Shown here: piece after piece, positions 19,491-29,055 of the stretch
How the letters are laid out: each line of letters begins with the position of its first letter
How positions within the stretch are numbered: the stretch's first letter is position 1
NCBI RefSeq assembly: GCF_001598695.1
Contig: NZ_BCZK01000001.1
Span: 558,001-622,000, forward strand
DNA length: 64,000 nt
Reading direction: 5' to 3'
Source of the DNA: Klebsiella oxytoca NBRC 105695
Lineage (GTDB): Bacteria > Pseudomonadota > Gammaproteobacteria > Enterobacterales > Enterobacteriaceae
The notes under the pieces: model-generated
What the model was told of the DNA's origin: nothing
The model's input: the letters and a program-made list of their open reading frames with translations, nothing else
Databases searched by the model: none
Translations under genes and position numbers: made by a program

Positions 19491-20420
19491 TCAACCGCGC
19501 AGGTAGTCGTAGATTTTTTGCGTATTTTCCAGCGAGCAAAGGCGGGTGCCCTGATTTATCGTTGCCGCGCTACCCGCCGCCACCCCAAAGCGAACCATAT
19601 CTTCAAGTGAGGCATTTTCCGCCAGCCTTAACGTCATGGCGCCGACCATGCTATCGCCGGCGCCGACGGTGCTCTGGCTTTTCATCGGCGGCGGTACGAC
19701 CTGGACACTTCCATTCATATCAACACCCAGCGCCCCCTGTGCGCCCAAAGAGACGACAACGCGCTGGACTTTGCCTGACCGAATAAGCTCCTGCGCGGCA
19801 AGACGCACATCATCCGGTTGGCTCAGGTCCCGCTGTACCAGCGCGCTGAGCTCTTTCTGGTTCGGCTTAACCAGCTCGATATTGCCGACATCAAGCGCGG
19901 CGGCAAGCGCGTCGCCGGAACTATCAACAATACAGCGCAGGCCATGCTGCTGAGCGTTTTTGACCAGCTGCGTCAGGTTTTCGACGCTGATGCCCGGCGG
20001 CAGGCTTCCGCTAATCACCAGCAACGAGCCTGGAGCAATGGCGAGAACTTTTTGCTCCAGAAGATGAAGCTCTTCTTTGGTTAACGCCGCGCCCGGCATC
20101 ACGAAACGATACTGTTCGCCGCTGGCGTTCACGTGAACGTGAAGATTCTGTCGCGTCCAGTCATGGGTTTCTACCGTATCGACGGGAACATGCTCATCCG
20201 TCAGCAGCGCGGTCAGATGTTCACCCGTTGCGCCGCCGACGGGAAAGATAGCGGTGGCGCTGCCGCCAAGAAACGTGATGGCTCGCGCCACGTTAATACC
20301 GCCGCCTCCGGGTTCAAATACGGGGGCGCTACAGCGTAGCTTGCCTTCAGGGTAAATTTGCGGGGTTTGCGTGGCGCTGTCGAGCGAGGGGGCTAACGTG
20401 AGCGTATAGATTTTGGTCAT
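19491..20420 (-). CDS. pfkB: PfkB, 6-phosphofructokinase II
   Basis: This is the minor phosphofructokinase of glycolysis, converting fructose-6-phosphate and ATP to fructose-1,6-bisphosphate. The 309-residue product is a ribokinase-fold (PfkB-family) enzyme with the glycine-rich N-terminal signature FEPGGGGINVARAI and the C-terminal catalytic signature VGAGDSMVGAM. The start at 20420 follows GGAGGAAACCGG; a longer frame to 20471 is unlikely. ydiY lies divergently upstream, as in E. coli. Confidence 0.95.
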   Translation of the reverse strand: MTKIYTLTLAPSLDSATQTPQIYPEGKLRCSAPVFEPGGGGINVARAITFLGGSATAIFPVGGATGEHLTALLTDEHVPVDTVETHDWTRQNLHVHVNASGEQYRFVMPGAALTKEELHLLEQKVLAIAPGSLLVISGSLPPGISVENLTQLVKNAQQHGLRCIVDSSGDALAAALDVGNIELVKPNQKELSALVQRDLSQPDDVRLAAQELIRSGKVQRVVVSLGAQGALGVDMNGSVQVVPPPMKSQSTVGAGDSMVGAMTLRLAENASLEDMVRFGVAAGSAATINQGTRLCSLENTQKIYDYLRG

Positions 20421-20706
20421 CCGGTTTCCTCCATAATACGAATTTAGCTGCTCTGATTTTAAGCATGGCACTTAAAGGAGGTGAGGGAAAGCCGCAAGTG
20501 ATTTTCGCCGGGCCTGGCTTTTATCTTTATGAAATAAAAATTGTTTTAAGAAGGGTCTTATACAAAAAACGAAAGAGTAATTGATTGCTAAGTTAATCGT
20601 GCTTTTTTATAATTTACTCCCTTTCCTGGAGCGGCAATCTGCGATCCTCGCGAAAGTTTCCGGGACCCTCCTGGTCTCCTTATAGGTTGTACGGACTTAA
20701 AATTAA

Positions 20707-21465
20707 ATGAAGCTTTTGAAGACAGTACCCGCAGCGGCAATGCTGGCGGGGGGGCTCTTTGCGTCTGCATACGCAATGGCCGATGATTCCGTTTTTACTG
20801 TCATGGATGACCCTTCTTCTGCCAAAAAACCTTTCGAAGGAACTGTTAACGCCGGCTATCTGGCGCAGTCCGGCAATACGAAAAGTTCCTCAATGACCGC
20901 AGACTCCACGTTGACCTGGTATGGCAATACGACCGCATGGTCGCTGTGGGGAAATGCCAGCAATACATCGTCAAACGATCAGCGCTCTTCGGAAAAGTAC
21001 GCGTTGGGTGGACGTAGCCGGTATAACCTGACCGATCAGAACTATATCTTTGGCCAGGCCAGCTGGCTGACCGATCGTTACAATGGCTATCAGCAGCGTG
21101 ATGTGTTCACCGCGGGTTATGGTCGGCAGATCATGAACGGTCCGGTACACAGCCTGCGTTTCGAATTCGGTCCCGGCGTGCGTTACGACGAGTATACCGA
21201 TGGAGATAACGATACCCAGCCGCTGGGCTACGCTTCCGGCACTTATGCCTGGCAGATGACCGATAACGCCCGATTTACCCAGGGCGTTTCGGTATTCGGC
21301 GCTGAAGATACGACGCTGAACTCGGAAAGTGCATTGAATGTGGCGATCAATGCGCATTTTGCGCTCAAAGTGGCCTATAACCTGACGTGGAACTCGGAAC
21401 CGCCATCCTCGGCACCGGAACACACCGATCGTCGTACAACGCTATCGCTCGGATATAAAATGTAA
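20707..21465 (+). CDS. ydiY: YdiY, DUF481 outer-membrane beta-barrel-like protein
   Basis: This 252-residue protein has a Sec signal peptide (cleavage near AYA/MA, residues 22-26). It has a C-terminal series of alternating aromatic strands ending LSLGYKM, with a hydrophobic strand terminus as in outer-membrane barrels. It belongs to DUF481 (salt-induced outer-membrane protein type). It matches E. coli YdiY in length and in being divergent from pfkB. A hairpin terminator follows. Confidence 0.92.
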   Translation: MKLLKTVPAAAMLAGGLFASAYAMADDSVFTVMDDPSSAKKPFEGTVNAGYLAQSGNTKSSSMTADSTLTWYGNTTAWSLWGNASNTSSNDQRSSEKYALGGRSRYNLTDQNYIFGQASWLTDRYNGYQQRDVFTAGYGRQIMNGPVHSLRFEFGPGVRYDEYTDGDNDTQPLGYASGTYAWQMTDNARFTQGVSVFGAEDTTLNSESALNVAINAHFALKVAYNLTWNSEPPSSAPEHTDRRTTLSLGYKM

Positions 21466-21471
21466 TATTTT

Positions 21472-21500
21472 CAGGCCGGATATTCCGGCCTGTTTGTTTT
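21472..21500 (+). terminator. ydiY terminator
   Basis: CAGGCCGG and CCGGCCTG around an AT loop, followed by TTTGTTTT, directly after ydiY. Confidence 0.8.
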
Positions 21501-21735
21501 AAATTTGGCATAAAGTGGCATTATTATTTTTGGTCTCTTGTTTTGTTTTTTATAAAAAGAACCGGCCTTCATAATTTCCTCATAATTGTCTTTTTGCTGA
21601 CAAATATGCAGTTAATTTGACACGAAAAGATAAATATTGGGTCGGACAAAAATGTGATCTGGATCTATACTGTGGAACACAGGCGGAGATAACGATTCCG
21701 TTCTATTACCTGAAACAAATAAGAGAATGACTATC

Positions 21736-21969
21736 ATGAGAAATAGCAAAATCGCACTCGCGGCCGTGATGCTGTGCACGCTGTCTTTTGGCGCATTTGC
21801 CGCCGCTCCCGCACCGCAGCCGGGTAATAACGATCATACGCAAGTTGGCATTGCTAAAGCCACCGATGTCGAAGCGGGTTCCAACATTGCGCCGGGTTCA
21901 CAATCAACCGGGCAGTCAATGAACGATGCTTTTGATGTTCATAAACTTGTTGCCGGGGAATGGTCCTGA
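21736..21969 (+). CDS. small secreted protein, function unknown
   Basis: This 77-residue product has a clear Sec signal (RNSKIALAAVMLCTL core, cleavage after AFA near residue 20). The short mature region is hydrophilic and rich in Gly, Ser, Asn and Gln, and there is no lipobox. I chose the ATG at 21736 over one at 21727, because AGAGA sits at a better distance. I do not recognise the family. It lies alone between ydiY and the prophage with its own terminator-like hairpin. Confidence 0.65.
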   Translation: MRNSKIALAAVMLCTLSFGAFAAAPAPQPGNNDHTQVGIAKATDVEAGSNIAPGSQSTGQSMNDAFDVHKLVAGEWS

Positions 21970-22012
21970 TATTTCATCACCATTTAACATCCCCCTTTAA
22001 TTATTTCGTGAA

Positions 22013-22045
22013 GCAGCAAACCGGGTAATGTTGTACCGGTTTTGC
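22013..22045 (+). terminator. hairpin after small secreted gene
   Basis: AGCAAA-CCGG and CCGG-TTTTGCT make an imperfect stem, 45 bases after the stop. The T run is weak, so the terminator call is tentative. Confidence 0.45.
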
Positions 22046-22515
22046 TTTGCGCGTTTTCGGTTAAACATTCACTATTTATGTGAAATCATAAATATCCTTT
22101 ATGGGTCATCCCGTCCTGCGTTGTGCATCTTGTTGCGAAAGAATTACGCTGCGTTAGTCGCGCCCCCCTTTTTTTTCCCATCAACAATAACCATTTAGTC
22201 TCATGTGACTTTAATCACGCAGTAATGATGTGTAAACTAACCGTCGGTGTTATCAACAGGCGGCTGCAGGTGGGTACGCGTCGGTGAACGAGCGTGCACA
22301 TATTTTCGCAGAGTGAAGCGGGAACTGAGCCGGAACATGTTGATAATTATGATTATATTGTTTTGTATGTGCTCTTTCGTGTAGGTCCCTATCACTGTTT
22401 CCCTTTGTTCATCCCCGTTTCACGATTCCATTCCCGGCCCGCGCCAGCGTTGACTTAAGCCCTCTCAGGTGTTTCACTCCGTTTTATTCTATTCCACATT
22501 GTGCCACGGAAATTG
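22046..22515. other. non-coding host/prophage left boundary
   Basis: This is 470 bases with no credible frame on either strand. The host-to-prophage junction (attL) should lie here, but the right end of the prophage is outside the window, so no direct repeat can be matched. No tRNA gene is visible at the boundary. A T-rich run at about 22165-22180 and a G/C-rich block before the integrase are the only notable features. Confidence 0.4.
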
Positions 22516-22553
22516 TGTACACAACGATGTACACAGTAAAACGGATGTACACA
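22516..22553 (+). repeat. three TGTACACA repeats before the integrase
   Basis: TGTACACA occurs at 22516, 22528 and 22546, the last overlapping the integrase start codon. The spacing is 12 and 18 bases. These could be arm-type integrase/excisionase sites or an autoregulatory operator. The role is inferred from position only. Confidence 0.6.
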
Positions 22554-23746
22554 TGCTTACTGATGCCAAATTACGCAAGATGAATGGCAAGCCGATCCCG
22601 AAACGGATTGAGCTTTCAGACGCCAATGGGTTGTCTGTTCGTGTAACCCCTAACGGCGTCATTGTTTTCCAGTACCGGTATAAAATTGACGGCCGCCCCC
22701 GGAGAATGACCATCGGTCAGTATGACCAGGTTTCATTGAAAGAGGCCAGAGAACAGGTATCTGAATTCCGCAAACTGGTCGCTGTGGGTAAAGACCCGAT
22801 AACCGCGCGCGATATGGCCGTTGAAGCGAACATTAAAGCCGCCACTGTAGAGGACTGCATAAAGGCCTGGCTGGGAAGTGCATCAGCAAGCAGATTGGTT
22901 AAGCGCGATCAGTGGGAGAGGGCTTTATATCGCCATGTGGTGCCCTATGTCGGGAGTATGCTTGTCGATGAGATGGCTATTTCTCACTGGCAGCCAGTGT
23001 TTAAGCGAATGAGAGATAACGACGCCGAGACATATGCCGGAGAAGTCCTTTCACGCATGAAAACGATTTTCTCATACTGCATCCGAATTGAACTGATAAA
23101 GAGAAACCCGGTCACCGACCTGCGTGTTATTGATGTTGGCAAACCGGCAAAGAAAGGTAAGCGCAATCTCAGCGACAAAGAAATAGGCGCGTTCTGGCAT
23201 GCGGTTGAGGCGTCAACTATTACTCATCAGAACAAACTGCTTCTTAAGTTACTTCTGCTAACCGGCTGCCGCGGCGTAGAGCTCAGACTGGCGAAAAAGG
23301 CGGATTTTGATTTAGATGCAAGGGTGTGGCGCGTGCCTGATGAACACTCCAAAACCAGGGAGCCATTCGAGCGAGGGTTATCAGTGAAGGCGGTAGAAAT
23401 TCTGCGGGAGGCATTTTCCCTGTATGAGGATTTCAGTCAGGTATTCCCGCCAGCAGCTAAGAAAGAAGACCGACCGATGGCGGCAAGCGTGATCCTAAAT
23501 CTTGCCATTCAGCTTCGTGAAGATATGACCATCGATCACTGGTCGATACATGACTTACGTCGCACTGCTAAAACCAAAATGGCAGAGCTTGGCGTTATGC
23601 CACACGTATCTGAAAAAGTGCTTGGCCATAAACTTAGTGGCGTCCTTGCCATTTATGACCAGCACAGTTATCTGCGTGAACAGCAAGAAGCGCTCGATCT
23701 CCTTGCTGCCCATATTCAATCATGCGTGGACTCAACGAGCCCCTGA
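22553..23746 (+). CDS. int: tyrosine-recombinase integrase (P4-type)
   Basis: This 397-residue site-specific recombinase catalyses prophage integration and excision. It has an N-terminal arm-binding domain (DUF4102-like, about 1-85), a core-binding domain (about 100-185) and the catalytic domain. Catalytic residues are visible as the Arg in TGCRGVELRL, HDLRRT with the His-x-x-Arg pair, LGHK, and the nucleophile Tyr in IYDQHSYL. I chose the ATG at 22553; the frame is open further upstream but runs through the repeat cluster. It reads inward and overlaps the 3' end of the xis-like gene by 31 bases on the opposite strand. Confidence 0.93.
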   Translation: MLTDAKLRKMNGKPIPKRIELSDANGLSVRVTPNGVIVFQYRYKIDGRPRRMTIGQYDQVSLKEAREQVSEFRKLVAVGKDPITARDMAVEANIKAATVEDCIKAWLGSASASRLVKRDQWERALYRHVVPYVGSMLVDEMAISHWQPVFKRMRDNDAETYAGEVLSRMKTIFSYCIRIELIKRNPVTDLRVIDVGKPAKKGKRNLSDKEIGAFWHAVEASTITHQNKLLLKLLLLTGCRGVELRLAKKADFDLDARVWRVPDEHSKTREPFERGLSVKAVEILREAFSLYEDFSQVFPPAAKKEDRPMAASVILNLAIQLREDMTIDHWSIHDLRRTAKTKMAELGVMPHVSEKVLGHKLSGVLAIYDQHSYLREQQEALDLLAAHIQSCVDSTSP

Positions 23747-23958
23747 GAGGCAAAGAAGCGCATTACGTCACAATAGCGATACTGCTCTCCACCTTTCCCC
23801 GGGTTCGTGCCTGGGGCTGGTGCAGGGAAGGGGGTTCCGCTCTGCTCCCAGTCGCGGCGCTTCCTCCAGAAAGTGGTCCGTGAAATTCCTCCCAGCATGG
23901 CCTGCACCGTTTCACGGTTAATGATGGCCGGCTGAATAGTGATGTTTGTGTTCTGCAT
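23716..23958 (-). CDS. excisionase/AlpA-like small DNA-binding protein
   Basis: This 80-residue protein has a winged-helix MerR/AlpA-like pattern (INRETVQAMLGGISRTTFWRKRRDWE) followed by a C-terminal half with a YCDVMRFFA helix. Such proteins direct excision with the neighbouring integrase. It is the last gene of the leftward early operon and overlaps the end of int tail to tail. Family placement is from sequence pattern and position. Confidence 0.7.
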   Translation of the reverse strand: MQNTNITIQPAIINRETVQAMLGGISRTTFWRKRRDWEQSGTPFPAPAPGTNPGKGGEQYRYCDVMRFFASQGLVESTHD

Positions 23959-24186
23959 CTACTTGTACCCCTTCTGGTGCTTACCGCGCAATTCCTCTTC
24001 TTCTTGGCAATCAGCGCAGCGCTGACAACCCGCAACCGCTTCCCGGCGCTTTTCTGGTATCTCTTCCCCGCAATCAGAGCAGTGAGTAGCCGAAACCGCC
24101 GCATGGTTGATCCGCATGTTCTGGATGGTCAGCTCCAGCCTGCGATCTGCCAGCTCGTTGGCCTGATCGATGATTTCCGCGCTCAT
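23959..24186 (-). CDS. TraR/DksA-type C4 zinc-finger protein
   Basis: This 75-residue protein has a helical N-terminus (MSAEIIDQANELADRRLEL) and a four-Cys zinc finger CSDCGEEIP and CQRCADCQ near the C-terminus. That arrangement is the TraR/DksA C4 class, whose members can insert into the RNA polymerase secondary channel. Phage versions may modulate host transcription; that role here is inference. It overlaps the upstream gene by four bases and abuts xis. Confidence 0.88.
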   Translation of the reverse strand: MSAEIIDQANELADRRLELTIQNMRINHAAVSATHCSDCGEEIPEKRREAVAGCQRCADCQEEEELRGKHQKGYK

Positions 24187-24887
24187 GCTGCACCGCCTTC
24201 AACGCGCTTGAACTCGATAACCCAAACCCATGGATTCGCCTTCCAGCTTTCAGTGCCGTAGATTGATTCCCATAGCAGTTGAAACGCTCGTACAGGATGC
24301 TGCGCATTTACGACGCCAGGAATGCCGAAATCAGCGTGTGAACATGTCGTCAGATTCTGTATTCCTTCTCGCATAGCATCGACATCGTGTATTGAGTTAA
24401 GACGCTCAACGCGCACGTCGGTGATTTCCAGTAGAATGCGGCTTGCTGCTTTCGGCATATGAATGGATGGCTTCCAGCACGAACGTCCATCTTCATAACC
24501 ATCGTCATCACCCCAGGTAAAATCACCATCAGCTGCATAAATGGCGTGGCCAGAGTAATAGCCATTGCCAAACGGCATTTCGTGAATGGCTGTAGCCGGT
24601 CGGTTTGGCGTCCATGGTTGGATTCGACCATCCTCATCAAGTTCGTGACTGACGACTCCCCACGTCTCGCGCACCCAAACTCGATCGCTTGGTTTACCAA
24701 ATGCGCTGTTCAGATAGTTGCCTGCCGACAGCTCCCCGGCCAGTTCATTGCCAGACAACTCGCACCCAAGGTTTTTATCTAAAACTGGAAACTTTACCGG
24801 GCGCCGCGTCTGCTTCTTCCTACCGTCGAGAATGGCGCACACCATTTCCCCGTTAAAAATCATTCCGCGTTCAGTAATTTTCGTCAT
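24183..24887 (-). CDS. conserved phage protein, ASCH-like
   Basis: This 234-residue protein opens with ERGMIFNGEMVCAILDGRKKQTRRPV, the start of a widespread phage family often named morphogenetic protein; it also has VWVRETW and a C-terminal NPWVWVIEF. The motifs resemble an ASCH/PUA-like beta-barrel that could bind RNA or modified nucleotides, but the function is not established. It lies between recT and the TraR-like gene in the leftward operon. Confidence 0.7.
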   Translation of the reverse strand: MTKITERGMIFNGEMVCAILDGRKKQTRRPVKFPVLDKNLGCELSGNELAGELSAGNYLNSAFGKPSDRVWVRETWGVVSHELDEDGRIQPWTPNRPATAIHEMPFGNGYYSGHAIYAADGDFTWGDDDGYEDGRSCWKPSIHMPKAASRILLEITDVRVERLNSIHDVDAMREGIQNLTTCSHADFGIPGVVNAQHPVRAFQLLWESIYGTESWKANPWVWVIEFKRVEGGAA

Positions 24888-24921
24888 CTCGTTACCGGGA
24901 GGGCGAACCCTCCCGCCTCCC

Positions 24922-26010
24922 TTAGCCCAGGTATTCCGGTTTCATGTCGTCCAGGGTGATACGAAACTGGTCATACAGTTCATCACCAAGATGGCGTTTG
25001 GCGGCGGTGAGGGTGCCTTCAGCTTTAGCAAACAGCTCGGCGGCTTCAGGTTCGCCAGGATTTGGCAGTGAGTTGATCGCAGCTTCAATCTTGTTACGTG
25101 CATCAACGAGGTAGTAGCGCTTCACTGCCTTGTTTTTCAATTCAGTAAAAAGTGCCGTACCCAGTAATGCTTTTTGCGATTCGATATCTGCGCGAATGGC
25201 TTTGGCTTGATCAACGGAGCTTGCTGTGTCAATCCGATCACGTAGTTCGTCGGCAACAGCATCAATGTTAGATGCTGATTCCTGCGCGCTGGCAACAGCG
25301 CCTACGGTACTGGTTATCTCATTCAGCGTGATTTTTTCTGTCTGGGCAGGGTTGATTATCTTTTCCTCGCGCTCGTCAATCTCATCTGCAGTATAGACGC
25401 CCAAAATTACATCCGGGCAGTACAGCCGCGCCCAACGTTTAACGGCGAGATAAGCCAACTGCTGACGGGGATCTGTCGCCCAGAGTGTTGAATTGCGAAC
25501 CTGTGCCTGCGAAAGCATCAGGACAAGTTCGCGAGGTTCGGATTCTCCTTTGAGCGTTGCCCAGGCGCGAACGCCCACACCAGCTTCATCTTTCAAATTC
25601 CAGCCCGGAGCGATGTACTTCTTGTTCTGGTTGCTTGTCTTTTCTACGAAGCGCCCAACGATATTCTCCCATTCCCCGAACCATTCGAAGTGGATTCGAT
25701 CCTTTGTTGGCGCCATGGTGTTGATTACCGCATTCACTAGTTGCGCTTCATAACCAAGAACACCTGAATTACCCACGATAAAAGTTTTCTGCGCCACTGC
25801 GAATGGGTCCATGCCCCAGCGTGCAGCCTGCATTACAACAGCCATGCACGCATCTGGTTTCCCGCGATAATGCTCGGGCACGAAGTTCCCACTATTGGCC
25901 ATTACCTCCGAGAGCGTGCGCAGGCGGTTGAACAATTCCCCATTCGTCAGGATTGAAACGTTGTCGATCTTCTGGGTCTGGTTGTCAGTAGTTGCGACTA
26001 AATTGGACAT
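24922..26010 (-). CDS. recT: RecT-family single-strand annealing protein
   Basis: This 362-residue protein has a RecT core at about 20-215. It includes the segments RGKPDACMAVVMQAARWGMDPF and LGYEAQLVNAVINTM, and the family-typical AYLAVKRWARLYCPDVILGVY. It anneals complementary strands generated by the RecE exonuclease and promotes phage recombination. An extra C-terminal helical region (about 230-362) makes it longer than E. coli RecT (269). It is translated from the same leftward mRNA as recE, 11 bases downstream. Confidence 0.92.
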   Translation of the reverse strand: MSNLVATTDNQTQKIDNVSILTNGELFNRLRTLSEVMANSGNFVPEHYRGKPDACMAVVMQAARWGMDPFAVAQKTFIVGNSGVLGYEAQLVNAVINTMAPTKDRIHFEWFGEWENIVGRFVEKTSNQNKKYIAPGWNLKDEAGVGVRAWATLKGESEPRELVLMLSQAQVRNSTLWATDPRQQLAYLAVKRWARLYCPDVILGVYTADEIDEREEKIINPAQTEKITLNEITSTVGAVASAQESASNIDAVADELRDRIDTASSVDQAKAIRADIESQKALLGTALFTELKNKAVKRYYLVDARNKIEAAINSLPNPGEPEAAELFAKAEGTLTAAKRHLGDELYDQFRITLDDMKPEYLG

Positions 26011-26021
26011 TGTTTTTCCCC

Positions 26022-28919
26022 TTATGCCTGTACGCGCAGCGCTTCGAGACGGCGCACATCAAAATCGTTAAGTTCTTCGGCGTAGTCTTCGGTAATCGGT
26101 GCTGGCCATTCGCCAGTGTCGAAACCGTTAGCGATGGCGCGCATTGCTTTGCGGTATTCCAGCATGCCGAGCTCCAGTAGCTCTTCGGATGCCTCGATAA
26201 TGGCGATCCAGTGGTAGTTCTCGTCTTTGTTGACGAATATCCAGAAGAACTGGTCAAGGGCTGCGGTTTCGCAGTACATAGCCGCGCTCAGGTGGTAATC
26301 GCGCTCGATGATTTCTCTGTGCAGCTTCGCGCGCAGACCTTCCTGCTTGATGTTCCACATGCTGATGGTTTTAAGGTCTGCACCGATGCGCAGGCCGCCC
26401 ATGTCTATCTCAAGGTCAGGACGCACGCGAACTTCCAGCCCGGTTTCCTCATCAATGCCGAAATAGCTCACCTCGACGGCACGGCTCGGGTGCGTCAACA
26501 ACTTGCCAGCGGTCGGGTGATTCAACAGTGCTTTCTGAATGGCCAGTGCCGTAGCCAGCTGCTGGCGGGTAACCAGCACTTTTCCTTCCGGGTTCTCGCG
26601 CCATGCATCCAGCAGCTCATCGGCAAACACGGCATCCGGTTTAACCGATTTCACAGCCTGAATCAGATCCGCTTTGGTGCCTGATACTTTCAGCGGCTGC
26701 GCCTTCTGGGCTTCCTGAGCGACCATGTCAGGATTGATAATCGCCAGTTGTTCCAACATGGCATCACGGCTGCCGCTGGTTTTAACAGGCGCTGGCAGGG
26801 TGGCGTTGTATTCTTTGATGCAGGCCTTCATTTTGACTGCGGTAACTTTCTGGCCTTCTTCGATGCGCTGAAATTCAGCGGGTAAGGCCATGTAGTTTTC
26901 ACCTGTTTGGGTAACGTCATCACCCATAGGAACCGGCTGCGGTAGTGTGGCGTTGTGCGCCTCCAGTTGCGCCTTGATGTCATCAGCACTCAAAAGCGGC
27001 GGAAGCCCGGCGTTGTACTCGTCGATAAACGCGCGGATCGTCGAAGCCGTGGTGAAGGCGCCTTCCGGGATTTCCGGCTCGATGCTGAATTCTTTTTCCA
27101 ATTGTTCGGGCTGCAGCGCCAGCGCATGGACCAGATTGCCCATATCCAGAACAGGGGAGCGCGTTTTTTCAATGACTTTCGAGACGTGACGCTTTTCGAA
27201 ATACATCAGAGATATACGGGCATCTTTAACCTGAGTCGAACTGATGCCGTTCGCCGCGTGGTAAACCTCGTTCGGTACACCTTCATAGCGGCTAGGCTCG
27301 AAGTATTCTGGCCATACTGTCGCTGTAAGTTCCTGGTCTGGTTCTTCGGCGGAACCTTCAGGCTTGATTGTTGGTTCCTGGTCCTGCAGAACCGCAGCGG
27401 CCAGGTCAGGACAGCGCTCAGTTAAAATTTTGCGTGCGTTTACGGCATCTGTTTTTTCAGCATCTGCATTAGCGCTTTCGCCTGCCGGTACCGGATTATC
27501 AGCTTCGTCTTTGACCTGCTGAGCCTCTTCCATCTGCACATCGCTGGTGGCCTCTTCGTTATCGCTTTTTGGGGCAGGAGAGGCCATAAGGCCTTCAATG
27601 GAGAACACGGTGGTACTGATCCTGGCGATTTCAGGCTGACTCTTTTTGGTCAGGTCTTCGTGAACCCATTTGGAATCGCTTGGGTCGCTGATGCCTTCGA
27701 CGTATTCACCACGGTCAGCAGCAAGTTTCCTGTCGACATCCTCCCGGGTTAAATCTGTACTGCTTGAGTGACGGCCAGCGCGCGGATCCTCTTCCCACTC
27801 CGGATAGCCTTTTGAGCGCTCGCCGTTTTCATAAATGCCATTAGCCGCAAGCCAGTTACGAACCATTGCCCGTAGTTCTGACGTGCTTTCTTCGCCATTC
27901 CATTTAATGGCCCGGGTGACGCCGAATATGCTATTTGCGTCGTAATCGAGAATGTCTGTAGTTTTGCTCAGAATCTTGAGCGCCTTAACATGCACATCCT
28001 CTTTCCTGTCTACCAGGTCTTTGGCACCGATGAGTTGAGGGCGGCTGATTTTTCCCGGCTCTGCATCCGGGTACAGTTGAGCAATAGCGATCTCAATAGC
28101 CAGATTCGCGATATTCTGCGTTACGGCGCGTTTATAGCGTTCGGGTGTAGCGTGAGGGTCAGCATGGGGAACTGCTGAAATCTGATTGCCAACTGACCAT
28201 TCCCTGGTAAGGATGCCGCGATCGATAGCATTGGTTTCGAACCACAATTTCGCAAACTGAATACGCTTGCCAAGTTCGTGGCGCTTCCCTTCAGGGAAGA
28301 CCTTTTTATTCGCGCTCGTAAATTTCCACAAAGCTGGCATGTCGTATTTCTTTATTTCAGGAATGCTTTCAGCAGCAAGAATGAGATCCTGAACTGCCGA
28401 ATTATCTGTATCCATTTCCATGGCGGAAAGGCGGCCGCGATGCGGGATGCTGATATGGTAAACGTGGCCTTCTTCTGCCATGTACTGTGCCAGCAGCTGA
28501 ATGCGGAAGGGCATTTCTGCGAGGTTGTAGAGGGAGTTTTCATCGTCTGAAACCGCAGCGTCGGAAGCATCAGAATCGTTTTTGTCTGAATCACCATTAA
28601 CGATCTCATCTTCAACAACGGTGGTTGAATCAGCAACAGCCCCCGGGATAACCTGCCAGGTGCGCTGGTCGTCGCCGAGCTGATAGCGCTTGCACCATTC
28701 AAAATCCAGAACACCTTCAGCGGGAAGGTCATTAAATACCGGGAAATCGGTCCGAATGGGTTTCAGGTAGTCTTTGCCGCGCCCGGTTTCGATTTCTGCA
28801 TCTTCCAAATCAACATCTAACTGCAGCTGCGCGCGAGCTTCAGATTTTGCGGAACGCCAGATAATGGCATCGGCTTTACCCGATTTTTGAGTTGCCTTTA
28901 TCAGATAAAAATATTCCAT
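26022..28919 (-). CDS. recE: RecE-like exodeoxyribonuclease VIII
   Basis: This 965-residue protein resembles E. coli RecE (about 866). The long N-terminal part (about 1-520) is dispensable in E. coli for nuclease activity and contains an acidic linker. The C-terminal nuclease domain starts near YHAANGISSTQVKDA, with a lambda-exonuclease-type core including VRPDLEIDMGGL and LKTIS. The enzyme degrades 5' strands processively and works with RecT. The frame is intact. A short frame overlaps its start. Confidence 0.9.
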   Translation of the reverse strand: MEYFYLIKATQKSGKADAIIWRSAKSEARAQLQLDVDLEDAEIETGRGKDYLKPIRTDFPVFNDLPAEGVLDFEWCKRYQLGDDQRTWQVIPGAVADSTTVVEDEIVNGDSDKNDSDASDAAVSDDENSLYNLAEMPFRIQLLAQYMAEEGHVYHISIPHRGRLSAMEMDTDNSAVQDLILAAESIPEIKKYDMPALWKFTSANKKVFPEGKRHELGKRIQFAKLWFETNAIDRGILTREWSVGNQISAVPHADPHATPERYKRAVTQNIANLAIEIAIAQLYPDAEPGKISRPQLIGAKDLVDRKEDVHVKALKILSKTTDILDYDANSIFGVTRAIKWNGEESTSELRAMVRNWLAANGIYENGERSKGYPEWEEDPRAGRHSSSTDLTREDVDRKLAADRGEYVEGISDPSDSKWVHEDLTKKSQPEIARISTTVFSIEGLMASPAPKSDNEEATSDVQMEEAQQVKDEADNPVPAGESANADAEKTDAVNARKILTERCPDLAAAVLQDQEPTIKPEGSAEEPDQELTATVWPEYFEPSRYEGVPNEVYHAANGISSTQVKDARISLMYFEKRHVSKVIEKTRSPVLDMGNLVHALALQPEQLEKEFSIEPEIPEGAFTTASTIRAFIDEYNAGLPPLLSADDIKAQLEAHNATLPQPVPMGDDVTQTGENYMALPAEFQRIEEGQKVTAVKMKACIKEYNATLPAPVKTSGSRDAMLEQLAIINPDMVAQEAQKAQPLKVSGTKADLIQAVKSVKPDAVFADELLDAWRENPEGKVLVTRQQLATALAIQKALLNHPTAGKLLTHPSRAVEVSYFGIDEETGLEVRVRPDLEIDMGGLRIGADLKTISMWNIKQEGLRAKLHREIIERDYHLSAAMYCETAALDQFFWIFVNKDENYHWIAIIEASEELLELGMLEYRKAMRAIANGFDTGEWPAPITEDYAEELNDFDVRRLEALRVQA

Positions 28920-29023
28920 GTGATAGCCTCAATTTTGGGTGTTAGAATCCCCGGGCCATTGATAGCGCCCATCGGGTGTTCATTGGTTTTGGTAATTTCC
29001 GGTGTAACTTTGGTCGGTGGCAC
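28901..29023 (-). CDS. possible short ORF overlapping the recE start
   Basis: This is an open frame of 40 codons from a GTG, reading VPPTKVTPEITKTNEHP and then a Gly/Pro-rich segment, ending just inside recE in another frame. It fills an otherwise empty 137-base gap in a tightly packed operon, which is the main argument for it. No ribosome site is evident and I do not recognise it. It may also be a leader for coupled recE translation. Confidence 0.25.
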   Translation of the reverse strand: MPPTKVTPEITKTNEHPMGAINGPGILTPKIEAITWNIFI

Positions 29024-29034
29024 CGGACGTACAG

Positions 29035-29052
29035 CCCGCTTCGGCGGGTTTT
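29035..29052 (+). terminator. rightward terminator-like hairpin inside the leftward operon
   Basis: CCCGC-ttcg-GCGGG followed by TTTT reads as a terminator only on the + strand, while the genes here run leftward. It may stop antisense transcription or act as an RNA structure ahead of recE. Confidence 0.5.
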
Positions 29053-29055
29053 ACG

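Noticed and set aside
22046-22515. tRNA or other RNA gene as integration site
   Set aside because: No cloverleaf is visible, and without the right prophage end no att repeat can be matched.
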